Positions 26,036-34,724 of a DNA stretch of 64,000 nucleotides are shown here, one piece after another. Source of the stretch: Mycobacterium intracellulare ATCC 13950. Its GTDB lineage: Bacteria; Actinomycetota; Actinomycetes; Mycobacteriales; Mycobacteriaceae. The notes beneath the pieces are model-generated. The model ran no database searches. It was not told the origin of the DNA and saw only the letters and a list, made by a program, of their open reading frames with translations. Every line of letters starts with the position of its first letter. Position 1 is the stretch's first letter. The stretch lies in contig NC_016946.1 in assembly GCF_000277125.1 (NCBI RefSeq), forward strand, positions 2,046,001-2,110,000. Direction: 5' to 3'. The translations under genes were made by a program, and so were the position numbers.

Positions 26036-26054
26036 TTAGGGCAGCCTGTGCTAA
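26036..26054. promoter_or_regulatory. IdeR-like box 2, mbtB-proximal
   Basis: TTAGGGCAGCCTGTGCTAA keeps the symmetric TTAG...CTAA ends and matches the IdeR consensus at 14 of 19 positions. It is three bases from box 1 and just upstream of the GGGAGG ribosome site of mbtB. It is weaker than box 1 but placed as expected for a tandem site. Confidence 0.55.
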
Positions 26055-26068
26055 TTCAGGGAGGGTCT

Positions 26069-29000
26069 GTGGTGCACGCCCCGGCACGCTCGGAGGACAT
26101 CCGGGCGGAGGTGGCCGAACTCCTCGGCGTCGACGTCGATGCAGTTCAGCCGGGTAGCAACCTCATCGGTCAGGGCCTGGACTCGATCCGGATCATGACC
26201 CTGGCCGGGCGCTGGCGCCGCCAGGGCATCGCCGTCGACTTCGCCACGCTCGCCGAAACGCCGACGGTCGAGGCCTGGGCGGAATTGGTCAACGCCGGCA
26301 AGCCGAGCGCTGATCGGCCGGCCGAGCCCGCCGATGCACCCGCGGACGCTGCGCGGTCCGGGGAGGACGAGCCCTTTTCGCTGGCCCCGATGCAGCACGC
26401 GATGTGGGTCGGCCGCCAGGAAAACCAGCAGCTCGGCGGCGTCGCGGGACACCTCTACGTCGAATTCGACGGCAGAGGAATCGATCCGGAACGCCTGCGC
26501 GCCGCGGCCACCGCGCTGGCACGGCGCCATCCGATGCTGCGGGTGCGGTTCCTGCCCGACGGCACCCAGCGCATCGCCCCGGCCGACGAGTTCGGCCCCT
26601 TCCCGGTCCACGTCGAGGACCTGCGCGAGCGGAGCACCGGCGAGGCCGACCGGCGGCTCGCCGCCATCCGCGCCGCCAAATCAAACCAGCAGCTCGACGG
26701 CGCGGTGTTCGAGCTCGCGGTGACGCTGCTGCCGGCCGAACGGTCGCGGCTGCACGTCGACCTGGACATGCAGGCCGCCGACGCGATGAGCTACCGCACC
26801 CTGATGGCCGACCTGGCGGCGCTCTACCTCGGCCGCGACCTGCCCGAACTGGGCTACACCTACCGGCAGTACCGCCAGGCCATCGAGGCCGAGGACGCGC
26901 GGCCGCAACCGGCCCGCGACGCGGACCGCGCCTGGTGGGCGCGGCGCCTTCCCGAGCTGCCAGACCCGCCCGCCCTGCCGACCACCGGGGGCCGCGCCGA
27001 GAACCAAAGCACCCGGCGCTGGCACTGGCTGGACCCGCACACCCGCGATGCGCTCTTCGCGCGCGCCCAGGCCCGCGGGTTCACCCCGGCGATGGCGCTG
27101 GCCGCGGGGTTCGCCAACACGCTGGCGCGCTGGTCGACCACCTCGCGCTTCCTGCTGAACGTCCCGCTGTTCGGGCGCCAGGCGCTGCACCCGGACGTCG
27201 ACTCCCTGGTCGGTGACTTCACCTCCTCGCTGCTGCTCGACGTCGACCTCGCCCGCGCGAACACCGCGGCGGCACGGGCCCAGGTGGTGCAGGACGCGAT
27301 GCGCACCGCCGCCGCCCATTCGGCCTATCCCGGTTTGGCGGTCCTTCGTGACCTCAGCCGTCATCGCGGCACCCAGGTGCTCGCGCCCGTCGTCTTCACC
27401 AGCGCGCTCGGACTCGGCGAGCTGTTCAGCTCCGACGTGACCGGCCAATTCGGCACACCGGGATGGATCATCTCCCAGGGGCCGCAGGTGCTGCTGGACG
27501 CGCAAGTCACCGAATTCGACGGCGGCGTCCTGGTTAATTGGGATGTGCGCGAAGGCGTCTTCCCCGCCGGCGTCATCGACGCGATGTTCGCGCATCACAT
27601 CGACGAGCTGCTCCGGCTGGCCTCCGCCGACGAAGCCTGGGAGGCGCCGGGCCCCCCGGCACTGCCCGAGGCTCAGCGCGCGGTGCGCGAGGCGGCCAAC
27701 GGCCGCACCGCCGAACCGAGCGGAGAAGCCTTGCACGACGGGTTCTTTCGGCAAGCCGAGCAACGACCCGATGCGCCGGCGGTCTTCGCCAGTTCCGGTG
27801 ACCTCAGCTACGCGCAGCTACGCGACCAGGCGCTGGCCGTGGCGGCCGCGCTGCGTGCGGCCGGCGTCACCGCCGGGGACACCATCGCGGTGATGGGCCC
27901 CAAAACCGCCGAGCAGATTCCCGCGCTGCTGGGCATCCTGTCCGTCGGTGCCGTCTATCTGCCGATCGGCGTCGACCAGCCACGCGACCGCGCCGAGCGC
28001 ATCCTCGAGTCCGGCGGGGTGAGCCTGGCCGTGGTGTGCGGAGGACAACGCCTGTCCATGCCGGTGCCCGAGGTGGTGCTCGCCGACATCCTCGGCGGCG
28101 CGCCCGCGAGCACCGAGATCACTTCAGCGAGAGTCGATCCCGCCGCGCTCGCCTACGTGTTGTTCACCTCCGGCTCCACCGGCGAACCCAAAGGCGTCGA
28201 GGTCACCCACGACGCGGCGATGAACACCGTGGAATTCATCGGCCGCCACTTCGACATCGGCCCCGCGGATCGATGCCTGGCCCTGTCGACCCTCGAGGGC
28301 GACATCTCGGTCATGGACGTGTTCGTCACCCTGCGCACCGGCGGCTCCATCGTCGTGGTCGACGAAGTCCAGCGACGTGATCCCGACGCCTGGGCCCGGC
28401 TCATCGACGCCCACCAGGTCACCGTGCTGCATTTCATGCCCGGCTGGCTCGAGATGCTGGTCGAGGTCGGCCGCGGGCGGCTGTCCTCGGTGCGGGTGGT
28501 GCCCACCGGAGGCGACTGGGTGCGCCCCGAGGTGGTGCGCCGGCTGCGGGTCGAAGCCCCCGGCGTGCGCTTCGCGGGACTCGGGGGTGCGACCGAAACC
28601 CCGGTGCACAACAGCATTTTCGAGGTGACCGAGCCGATACCCGACGACTGGACGGCGCTGCCCTTCGGCGTCCCGCTGCCCAACAACGCCTGCCGCGTCG
28701 TCGACGACACCGGCGCCGACTGTCCCGACTGGGTGCCCGGCGAGTACTGGGTGTCCGGCCGCGGTATCGCGCGCGGCTACCGCGGACGCCCCGATCTCAC
28801 CGCCGAACGCTTCGTCGAACACGACGGCCGAATCTGGTATCGCACCGGCGATCTGGTCCGCTACTGGCCCGACGGCACCCTCGAATTCGTCGGCCGCGCC
28901 GACCACCGCGTCAAGATCAGCGGGTACCGCGTCGAGCTCGGCGAGGTCGAGACCGCGTTGCGGCGCGTGCCGGGGGTGCGCACGGCGGTGGCCGCGTTGA

Positions 29001-29572
29001 TCGCCGTGTCCGGCGAATCCGATGTGCTGGCCGCGCAGGTGTGCGCTGACGATGCCTCCGTGACCGCCGAGGGAATCCGGCAGGCTCTCGCCGACCTCGT
29101 TCCCGCGCACATGATTCCGCGCCACATCACGGTCGTGGAGCGGATCGGTTTCACCGATGCCGGAAAGCTCGACCGGCGCGCCGTGGCGCGCGAATTGGAA
29201 AGCGCCGTTTCGCAATCGCAGCGGCCGGGCCACCGCGCGCCGTCGACGCCACTTCAATCCGCGCTCGCCACGATCGTGGGCGACCTGCTCGGCCGGCAGA
29301 ACATCGGTATCGACGACGACTTCTTCGCCCTCGGCGGTGACTCGGTGCTGGCCACACAGGCGGTGGCGCGAATTCGGGCCTGGCTGGACGCGCCGGACAT
29401 CATGGTCGCCGACATCTTCGCCAACCGAACCGTGTCGGCGCTGGCCGCGGTCCTCGGGGCCGGTGAGCGCGACCCCGGCCGGCTTGACCAGGTCGCCGAG
29501 CTATATCTGGAGGTTATCGGCATGGACGCCGAATCGGTTCTGGCGGCCTCTCAGCAACCCGCGAAATCGTAA
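26069..29572 (+). CDS. mbtB: MbtB, phenyloxazoline-forming NRPS without thioesterase domain
   Basis: A 1167-aa NRPS. Order: aryl carrier domain (Ser in GQGLDSIRIM, residue about 40); cyclisation domain (residues about 110-540) with the DMQAADAMS form of D-x4-D-x2-S; adenylation domain (about 570-1060) with YVLFTSGSTGEPKG, then GGATET and [13 protein letters not shown]; and a peptidyl carrier ([16 protein letters not shown], near 1095). It accepts salicylate from MbtA, couples Ser/Thr and cyclises it to the hydroxyphenyl-oxazoline. The start is GTG 26069 (MVHAPARSE, as in M. tuberculosis MbtB), after GGGAGG. The M. tuberculosis protein is about 1414 aa because it carries a C-terminal thioesterase; here that domain is the next gene. 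Confidence 0.96.
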   Translation: MVHAPARSEDIRAEVAELLGVDVDAVQPGSNLIGQGLDSIRIMTLAGRWRRQGIAVDFATLAETPTVEAWAELVNAGKPSADRPAEPADAPADAARSGEDEPFSLAPMQHAMWVGRQENQQLGGVAGHLYVEFDGRGIDPERLRAAATALARRHPMLRVRFLPDGTQRIAPADEFGPFPVHVEDLRERSTGEADRRLAAIRAAKSNQQLDGAVFELAVTLLPAERSRLHVDLDMQAADAMSYRTLMADLAALYLGRDLPELGYTYRQYRQAIEAEDARPQPARDADRAWWARRLPELPDPPALPTTGGRAENQSTRRWHWLDPHTRDALFARAQARGFTPAMALAAGFANTLARWSTTSRFLLNVPLFGRQALHPDVDSLVGDFTSSLLLDVDLARANTAAARAQVVQDAMRTAAAHSAYPGLAVLRDLSRHRGTQVLAPVVFTSALGLGELFSSDVTGQFGTPGWIISQGPQVLLDAQVTEFDGGVLVNWDVREGVFPAGVIDAMFAHHIDELLRLASADEAWEAPGPPALPEAQRAVREAANGRTAEPSGEALHDGFFRQAEQRPDAPAVFASSGDLSYAQLRDQALAVAAALRAAGVTAGDTIAVMGPKTAEQIPALLGILSVGAVYLPIGVDQPRDRAERILESGGVSLAVVCGGQRLSMPVPEVVLADILGGAPASTEITSARVDPAALAYVLFTSGSTGEPKGVEVTHDAAMNTVEFIGRHFDIGPADRCLALSTLEGDISVMDVFVTLRTGGSIVVVDEVQRRDPDAWARLIDAHQVTVLHFMPGWLEMLVEVGRGRLSSVRVVPTGGDWVRPEVVRRLRVEAPGVRFAGLGGATETPVHNSIFEVTEPIPDDWTALPFGVPLPNNACRVVDDTGADCPDWVPGEYWVSGRGIARGYRGRPDLTAERFVEHDGRIWYRTGDLVRYWPDGTLEFVGRADHRVKISGYRVELGEVETALRRVPGVRTAVAALIAVSGESDVLAAQVCADDASVTAEGIRQALADLVPAHMIPRHITVVERIGFTDAGKLDRRAVARELESAVSQSQRPGHRAPSTPLQSALATIVGDLLGRQNIGIDDDFFALGGDSVLATQAVARIRAWLDAPDIMVADIFANRTVSALAAVLGAGERDPGRLDQVAELYLEVIGMDAESVLAASQQPAKS

Positions 29573-29580
29573 ACGGTGCA

Positions 29581-30351
29581 ATGACATTGAATAATCTGAT
29601 CACCGTGTCTTCCACGTTCCCGTCCTGGATCAAGCTGACCCGGGGCCCCAACGACGGGTCGGCGGACCGCCGTGCGGGCGCCACGGTGGTATTCCCGCAT
29701 GCCGGTGCGGCCGCCGCGAGCTATCGGGTGCTGGCGGCGGCGCTGGCCGCCGGCGGCGACACCTACGTCGTGCAGTATCCACAGCGGGCCGACCGCCTCA
29801 GCGAGCCCGCACACGAAAGCGTGCACGACCTGGCCGCCGGCCTCTTCCAGGCCGCACCATGGCCCAGCGTCGCACCGCTGACGTTGTTCGGCCACAGCAT
29901 GGGTGCCGTCGTCGCCTTCGAATTCGCCCGCGTCGCCGAGACGCACGGTGCGGCCGTCCGCAAACTCTGGGTATCGGCGGGTCCGCCGCCGTGCGTCGTC
30001 GCCGACATGCCCGAACTGCCGACCAGCGACGACGGGCTGCTGGCGGACATCGCCGATCTGGGCGGCACCGACCCGGAACTGCTTGCCGACGAAGAGTTCT
30101 CGGAACTACTGACCACCGCGGTGCGCGCCGACTACGAGGCCTTCAATCGCTACGACCCGAGCCCCGACGTCCGCATCGGCGCCGACATCCACGTGTTGGG
30201 TGGCCATGACGACCACCGCATCGGGACCGGTGTGCTGCGCCAGTGGGAAAAACACACCGCGGGATCCTTCGCCGTGTCGCTGTATGAGGGCGGGCACTTC
30301 TACGTCTACGACCATGTCGACGCGGTCGCCGCGCAGGTGAATGCCGGGTGA
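29581..30351 (+). CDS. mbtT: Type II thioesterase of the mycobactin locus (MbtT-like)
   Basis: A 256-aa alpha/beta-hydrolase thioesterase, with FPHAGAAAASYRVLA near the N-terminus, the nucleophile elbow GHSMG with Ser106, and the catalytic His239 in GGHFYVYDH. It begins 8 bp after mbtB and ends in a GTGA overlap with mbtC, so it is firmly within the operon. Type II thioesterases remove misprimed acyl groups from carrier domains. In M. tuberculosis the equivalent domain is fused to MbtB; a free enzyme named MbtT exists in other mycobacteria. MbtB plus this protein add up to about the fused length. Confidence 0.9.
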   Translation: MTLNNLITVSSTFPSWIKLTRGPNDGSADRRAGATVVFPHAGAAAASYRVLAAALAAGGDTYVVQYPQRADRLSEPAHESVHDLAAGLFQAAPWPSVAPLTLFGHSMGAVVAFEFARVAETHGAAVRKLWVSAGPPPCVVADMPELPTSDDGLLADIADLGGTDPELLADEEFSELLTTAVRADYEAFNRYDPSPDVRIGADIHVLGGHDDHRIGTGVLRQWEKHTAGSFAVSLYEGGHFYVYDHVDAVAAQVNAG

Positions 30352-31676
30352 TACCGATGTCGAACGATGCGTATGACGCCGAGAGCGTCGACCCCGTGGT
30401 GATCGTGGGAATGGGTGTCGAGGCGCCCGGCGGCATCGAAAACGCCGAAGGGTACTGGGATCTGCTGGTGCACGGCCGGGAGGCACTGGGACCCTTTCCC
30501 ACCGACCGCGGGTGGGCCGTGCGCGAACTGCTCGCCGGCTCGCGCCGCAGCGGTTTCAAGGAGATTCACGATCGCGGTGGATTCCTCAGCGGGGCAACCA
30601 CATTCGACCCGGAATTCTTCGGCATCTCGCCCCGCGAGGCCGTGGTGATGGACCCGCAGCAGCGGGTGTCGCTCCGCGTGGCCTGGCGCGCCCTGGAAAA
30701 CAGCGGCATCAATCCCGACGACCTTGCCGGCCACGACGTGGGGTGCTTCGTGGGCGCCTCCGCCACGGGCTACGGGCCCGAGATGGCCAGGTTCTCCGAA
30801 CACAGCGGCCATCTGCTCGCCGGGACCGCCCTCAGCGTCATCTCGGGCCGCATCGCCTACACGCTGGGATTGGCCGGCCCGGCACTGACCCTGGATTCCT
30901 CGTGCGCGTCCGCGCTGGTGGCCTTCCACGTCGCGGTGCGTTCCCTGCAGAACGACGACTGCGACATGGCCATCGCGGGCGGGGTCAATGTGCTCGGCTC
31001 ACCGGGGTTCTTCGTCGAGTTTTCCAAACAACACGCCCTCTCCGATGACGGCTACTGCCGCCCCTACAGCGCGCAGGCCAGCGGAACCGTGTGGGCCGAG
31101 GGGGCGGCGATGTTTGTGCTGCAACGCAAATCGGCCGCGGTGCGCGCCGGCCGCCGGATCCTGGCCGAGGTGCGCGCCACCGCCATCAACCAGGACGGGC
31201 GCAGCGCCGGGCTCAGCGCCCCCAGTGGCGACGCCCAGGTCCGCCTCTTCCAGCGGGCCATCACCCTGGCCGGGATCAAGCCCGCCAAGGTGGGCATGAT
31301 CGAGGGGCACGGCACCGGCACCCGGCTCGGCGACCGCACCGAATTGCGCTCGCTGGCACAAACCTACGGCGACACCGAGGCCGGCGCCGGGGCGCTGCTG
31401 GGGTCGGTGAAGTCCAACGTGGGCCACTCGTTGGCCGCCGCCGGCGCGCTGGGACTGGCTAAGGTGCTCGTCTCCGCCGAACACGGGGCCGTCCCGCCCA
31501 CGCTGCACGCCGACAACGCAAGCCCCGAAATCGACTGGGACAAACAGGGTTTGCGGCTGGCGCAGACCCTGACACCGTGGCCCGCGACCGACGGGCAGCG
31601 CATCGCCGCGGCGTCCGCATTCGGGATCGCCGGCACCAACGCGCATCTGATCGTCTCCGTTCCCGAGGTCGCCTGA
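30348..31676 (+). CDS. mbtC: MbtC, ketosynthase of mycobactin synthesis
   Basis: A 442-aa stand-alone ketosynthase. It shows the active-site Cys in LDSSCASALVAFH (residue about 186) and the two catalytic His in IEGHGTGTRLGD and KSNVGHSLAAAG. It works with MbtD to make and extend the short hydroxyacyl unit joined to the first lysine. The start may be GTG 30348, overlapping the mbtT stop as GTGA, or ATG 30357. The stop overlaps the mbtD start as TGATG. Confidence 0.96.
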   Translation: MIPMSNDAYDAESVDPVVIVGMGVEAPGGIENAEGYWDLLVHGREALGPFPTDRGWAVRELLAGSRRSGFKEIHDRGGFLSGATTFDPEFFGISPREAVVMDPQQRVSLRVAWRALENSGINPDDLAGHDVGCFVGASATGYGPEMARFSEHSGHLLAGTALSVISGRIAYTLGLAGPALTLDSSCASALVAFHVAVRSLQNDDCDMAIAGGVNVLGSPGFFVEFSKQHALSDDGYCRPYSAQASGTVWAEGAAMFVLQRKSAAVRAGRRILAEVRATAINQDGRSAGLSAPSGDAQVRLFQRAITLAGIKPAKVGMIEGHGTGTRLGDRTELRSLAQTYGDTEAGAGALLGSVKSNVGHSLAAAGALGLAKVLVSAEHGAVPPTLHADNASPEIDWDKQGLRLAQTLTPWPATDGQRIAAASAFGIAGTNAHLIVSVPEVA

Positions 31677-34600
31677 TGCTCACCCATCATCTGCCGGACG
31701 GGCGCATCCCGGTGCTGCTCAGTTCCCACGACCCGGAGCTGATCCGCCGGGACGCCGCGGCGATCCTCGATTACCTGGGCCGCATCGACTCGCCGAACGC
31801 GACCGCCGCGATCGCATCCACCCTGCTGCGGCTGCGGCGCCCCCGCCGGCACCGCGCCGTGCTGCGCGCGGCCGACGCCGCCGAGCTGGCCGCCGGGCTG
31901 GCGGCGATCGCGCGGGGCGAGGAACACGAGCTGGTCACGCACTCCGCGAAGACCACGCCGCCGCGCATCGCGTTCGTGTTCCCCGGCCAGGGAAATCAAT
32001 GGCAGGCGATGGGCGCCGGCGCCTACCGGGAGCTGCCCGCCTACCGGGAGGCGGCCGACCGGTGCGCCGAAGAGTTCGTCGTCGCCGGATTCGCCTCTCC
32101 GCTGCCATATCTGGTGGGGGAGGAAGAGCGTAGCTGGTCACGTCCCGAAATTCAGGGAGCGCAGTTCACCCACGCGGTCAGCCTGGCCGAGGCATGGCGA
32201 TGCTGCGGTGTGCTGCCCGATATCACCATCGGCCACAGCCTCGGCGAGGTGGCGGCGGCCTATGTGGCGGAGGCGATCTCGCTGCCCGACGCCGTCGCCC
32301 TCGTGGTCGCCCGCGCCACCGTGGTCGGCCGGCTGACGGGCCGCTACGCGATGGCGGTGCTGGGCGCCGGCCTCGACGTCGCCGAGTCGCTGCTGGCCGA
32401 GGCGCCCGGCTGGGTGGAGGTCTCGGCGGTCAACGGCCCGTCGTCGACCGTGGTCGCCGGCGATCACGACGCGGTGGCCGCCGCGGTGCGCCTGGCGCAA
32501 CAGCGCGACGTGTTCACCCATCAACTGTCCGTCGACTATCCGGGCCACACCAGTGCGCTGCGGCCATTGCGTGCCAGCCTGGCCGAGCTGACGCCGCGGT
32601 CGGCGTTCCGGGACGGGCCGGTGCGCTTCGTCGGTTCCACCCGCGGTGCCGAGTTGGGCGAAGGGACCGATTTCTCGGACTATTGGTATGAAAACCTCTG
32701 CGGCACCGTGCGCTTCGATCTTGCCGTGCAGTACGCCCGCGCCTGCGGGGCCGACACGTTCGTGGAGCTCTCGGCGCACCCCTCACTGCTCTATCCGCTG
32801 GGCGACATCGTCGGCGACGAGTCGGTTGTCGTCGGCTCGGGCCACCGCGAGCGGCCGGTCACCGAGTCGCTCTCGGCGAGTATCGCCGCGGTCGCGACCG
32901 CCGACCCCGGCTGCCGGTGGGCCGATGCCGTCCCGAACGCTGATCAGCCTCCGCTGCGGGGCTTCCCGAACGCGCCGATGCGCGCGGTGCACCTCTGGGC
33001 GGCGCCGGAACGAGTGACCGAAGCGGCCTCACCGTCCGCGCCGACCGTGGCCGTCGAGGACTGGCAGCACGCCACCTCGCACACCGTTGCGACACGTCCC
33101 GACATCGGCTTCTTCGGTACGGACGCTCTCGCCCGTTCGCTCGCCGATGCCGTTGCGGCGCAAGGCGACTGCCGCGTGGTGGCACCGAACGAGGCGGAGG
33201 TCCTGGCAATCGTGGCGCCGCGTCTCGACGAGCACGACGCCACGGCCGCCATCGAGCAGATCGCCGCCCGTCCCGATGCCGGCCTACCCGACTACCCCGC
33301 GCTCATCGGGCCGCGATGCCGGGCCGTCTGGCTACTGACCGTCGGCGCCGAACAGGTCGATCGAGACGACACCAACCTCTCGCCGGCGCAGGCGGCCCTG
33401 GCGGCGATGCATCGCAGCGTCGGGTTCGAATTCCCCGACCAGGCCTTCGGACATCTCGACCTCGAGCGGGCAGATGTGGACGCCGCGACCGCGCGGGCCG
33501 TCGCCGACGTGCTGTCGGGCGACGCGGCCGAGGTGGCATTGCGGGGCGGCGAGCCGCCGCTGAGCCATGTTCGAAGCCACGTCCGGACATTCCGCGAATG
33601 CGGCGAATCGGCGACCAGCCGGGCCCTCGACGCCGCCGCCCTGGACGACGTGGTGATCACCGGCGGCAGCGGGGCGATCGGCCTGCAGTACGCGCGGTAC
33701 TGCCTCGAACGCGGGGCGCGGACCGTCACCCTGTTGAGCCGCACCGGCGTGGACCCGGCCGCGCTGCGCGAGCTCGCCGACGGCCACGGCGCCGAAGTGC
33801 GTGCCCCGCAATGCGATATCACCGACCGCGCCGCACTGGCCTCCGTGGCCGCGACGCACGCGGGTTCGGGGGCGTCGCTGCTGATCCACACCGCGGGCAT
33901 CGCGCAGGCACGCTCGCGCGCCGACCTCACCGGTGTCGATGTCGCGGCCGTGTGCGACGCCAAGGTCCGCGGTTTGGCGCTGATGGCCGAGGTTTGGCCG
34001 CTGCGGCCGGACTGCCGAATCCTCGCCTGCTCGTCGGTGTTCGGGACCTGGGGCGGCTACGGCCACGCGGCCTACGCGGCGTCCAACCGGATGCTCGATG
34101 TGCTGGCCGCCCAGCTGCGGGCCGACGGCCGCGACTGCACGGCGATCCGGTGGGGGCTGTGGCAGGGCGCCGGGGTGGTGGTCGGCAACGAGATCACCCG
34201 CACCGAACGCTCGGGCCTGGTGGCGATGGAGCCGGAGGCGGCGATCGAGGCCAGCCTGCACCGCTACGACGGCGACCCGCTGATTTTTGACGCCGACTTC
34301 GACCGGCTGCAGGTGTTCTTCGAAAGCCAGGGAATGCCAATGCCGTTCAGTGCTTCGCACAGCGGTGACGGCGGCGCAAAAGAAGACGTCGCCGTCGCGA
34401 AGCCGCTCGCCGAGGTGGTACGGGCCGAATTGGCCGCGACGCTGCATCTGGGTGATTCGCTGTCGATCGACCCGGGCACCTCCCTCATCGACCTTGGGGT
34501 GGACTCGTTACTCGCCCTCGATTTGCGTAAGCGGCTGCGGCGGACGGTCGGGAATTCGGTTCCGGTGGCCCGCATGCTCGGCGGCATCACCGTCAACGAG

Positions 34601-34723
34601 CTGATCGACGCGCTGCGCGCCGACTCATCCGGTGGCCCCACGCCGCCGCCCATCGAGCGCACCGGCGCCGCCAACGGTGCGCACCACTCAACGCTCGCGA
34701 TGCTCGAAAGGTTGGACTCCTAG
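31676..34723 (+). CDS. mbtD: MbtD, polyketide synthase (AT-KR-ACP)
   Basis: A 1015-aa protein, close to the M. tuberculosis length. The acyltransferase domain begins at AFVFPGQGNQWQAMG (near residue 100) and has the active Ser in GHSLGEVAAAY (near 188). A ketoreductase Rossmann segment, VVITGGSGAIGLQYAR, is near 660. The acyl carrier has LIDLGVDSLLAL, Ser near 944. It supplies the malonyl-derived, keto-reduced unit. It contains no ketosynthase, which MbtC provides in trans. One base separates its TAG from the mbtE GTG. Confidence 0.96.
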   Translation: MLTHHLPDGRIPVLLSSHDPELIRRDAAAILDYLGRIDSPNATAAIASTLLRLRRPRRHRAVLRAADAAELAAGLAAIARGEEHELVTHSAKTTPPRIAFVFPGQGNQWQAMGAGAYRELPAYREAADRCAEEFVVAGFASPLPYLVGEEERSWSRPEIQGAQFTHAVSLAEAWRCCGVLPDITIGHSLGEVAAAYVAEAISLPDAVALVVARATVVGRLTGRYAMAVLGAGLDVAESLLAEAPGWVEVSAVNGPSSTVVAGDHDAVAAAVRLAQQRDVFTHQLSVDYPGHTSALRPLRASLAELTPRSAFRDGPVRFVGSTRGAELGEGTDFSDYWYENLCGTVRFDLAVQYARACGADTFVELSAHPSLLYPLGDIVGDESVVVGSGHRERPVTESLSASIAAVATADPGCRWADAVPNADQPPLRGFPNAPMRAVHLWAAPERVTEAASPSAPTVAVEDWQHATSHTVATRPDIGFFGTDALARSLADAVAAQGDCRVVAPNEAEVLAIVAPRLDEHDATAAIEQIAARPDAGLPDYPALIGPRCRAVWLLTVGAEQVDRDDTNLSPAQAALAAMHRSVGFEFPDQAFGHLDLERADVDAATARAVADVLSGDAAEVALRGGEPPLSHVRSHVRTFRECGESATSRALDAAALDDVVITGGSGAIGLQYARYCLERGARTVTLLSRTGVDPAALRELADGHGAEVRAPQCDITDRAALASVAATHAGSGASLLIHTAGIAQARSRADLTGVDVAAVCDAKVRGLALMAEVWPLRPDCRILACSSVFGTWGGYGHAAYAASNRMLDVLAAQLRADGRDCTAIRWGLWQGAGVVVGNEITRTERSGLVAMEPEAAIEASLHRYDGDPLIFDADFDRLQVFFESQGMPMPFSASHSGDGGAKEDVAVAKPLAEVVRAELAATLHLGDSLSIDPGTSLIDLGVDSLLALDLRKRLRRTVGNSVPVARMLGGITVNELIDALRADSSGGPTPPPIERTGAANGAHHSTLAMLERLDS

Positions 34724-34724
34724 C

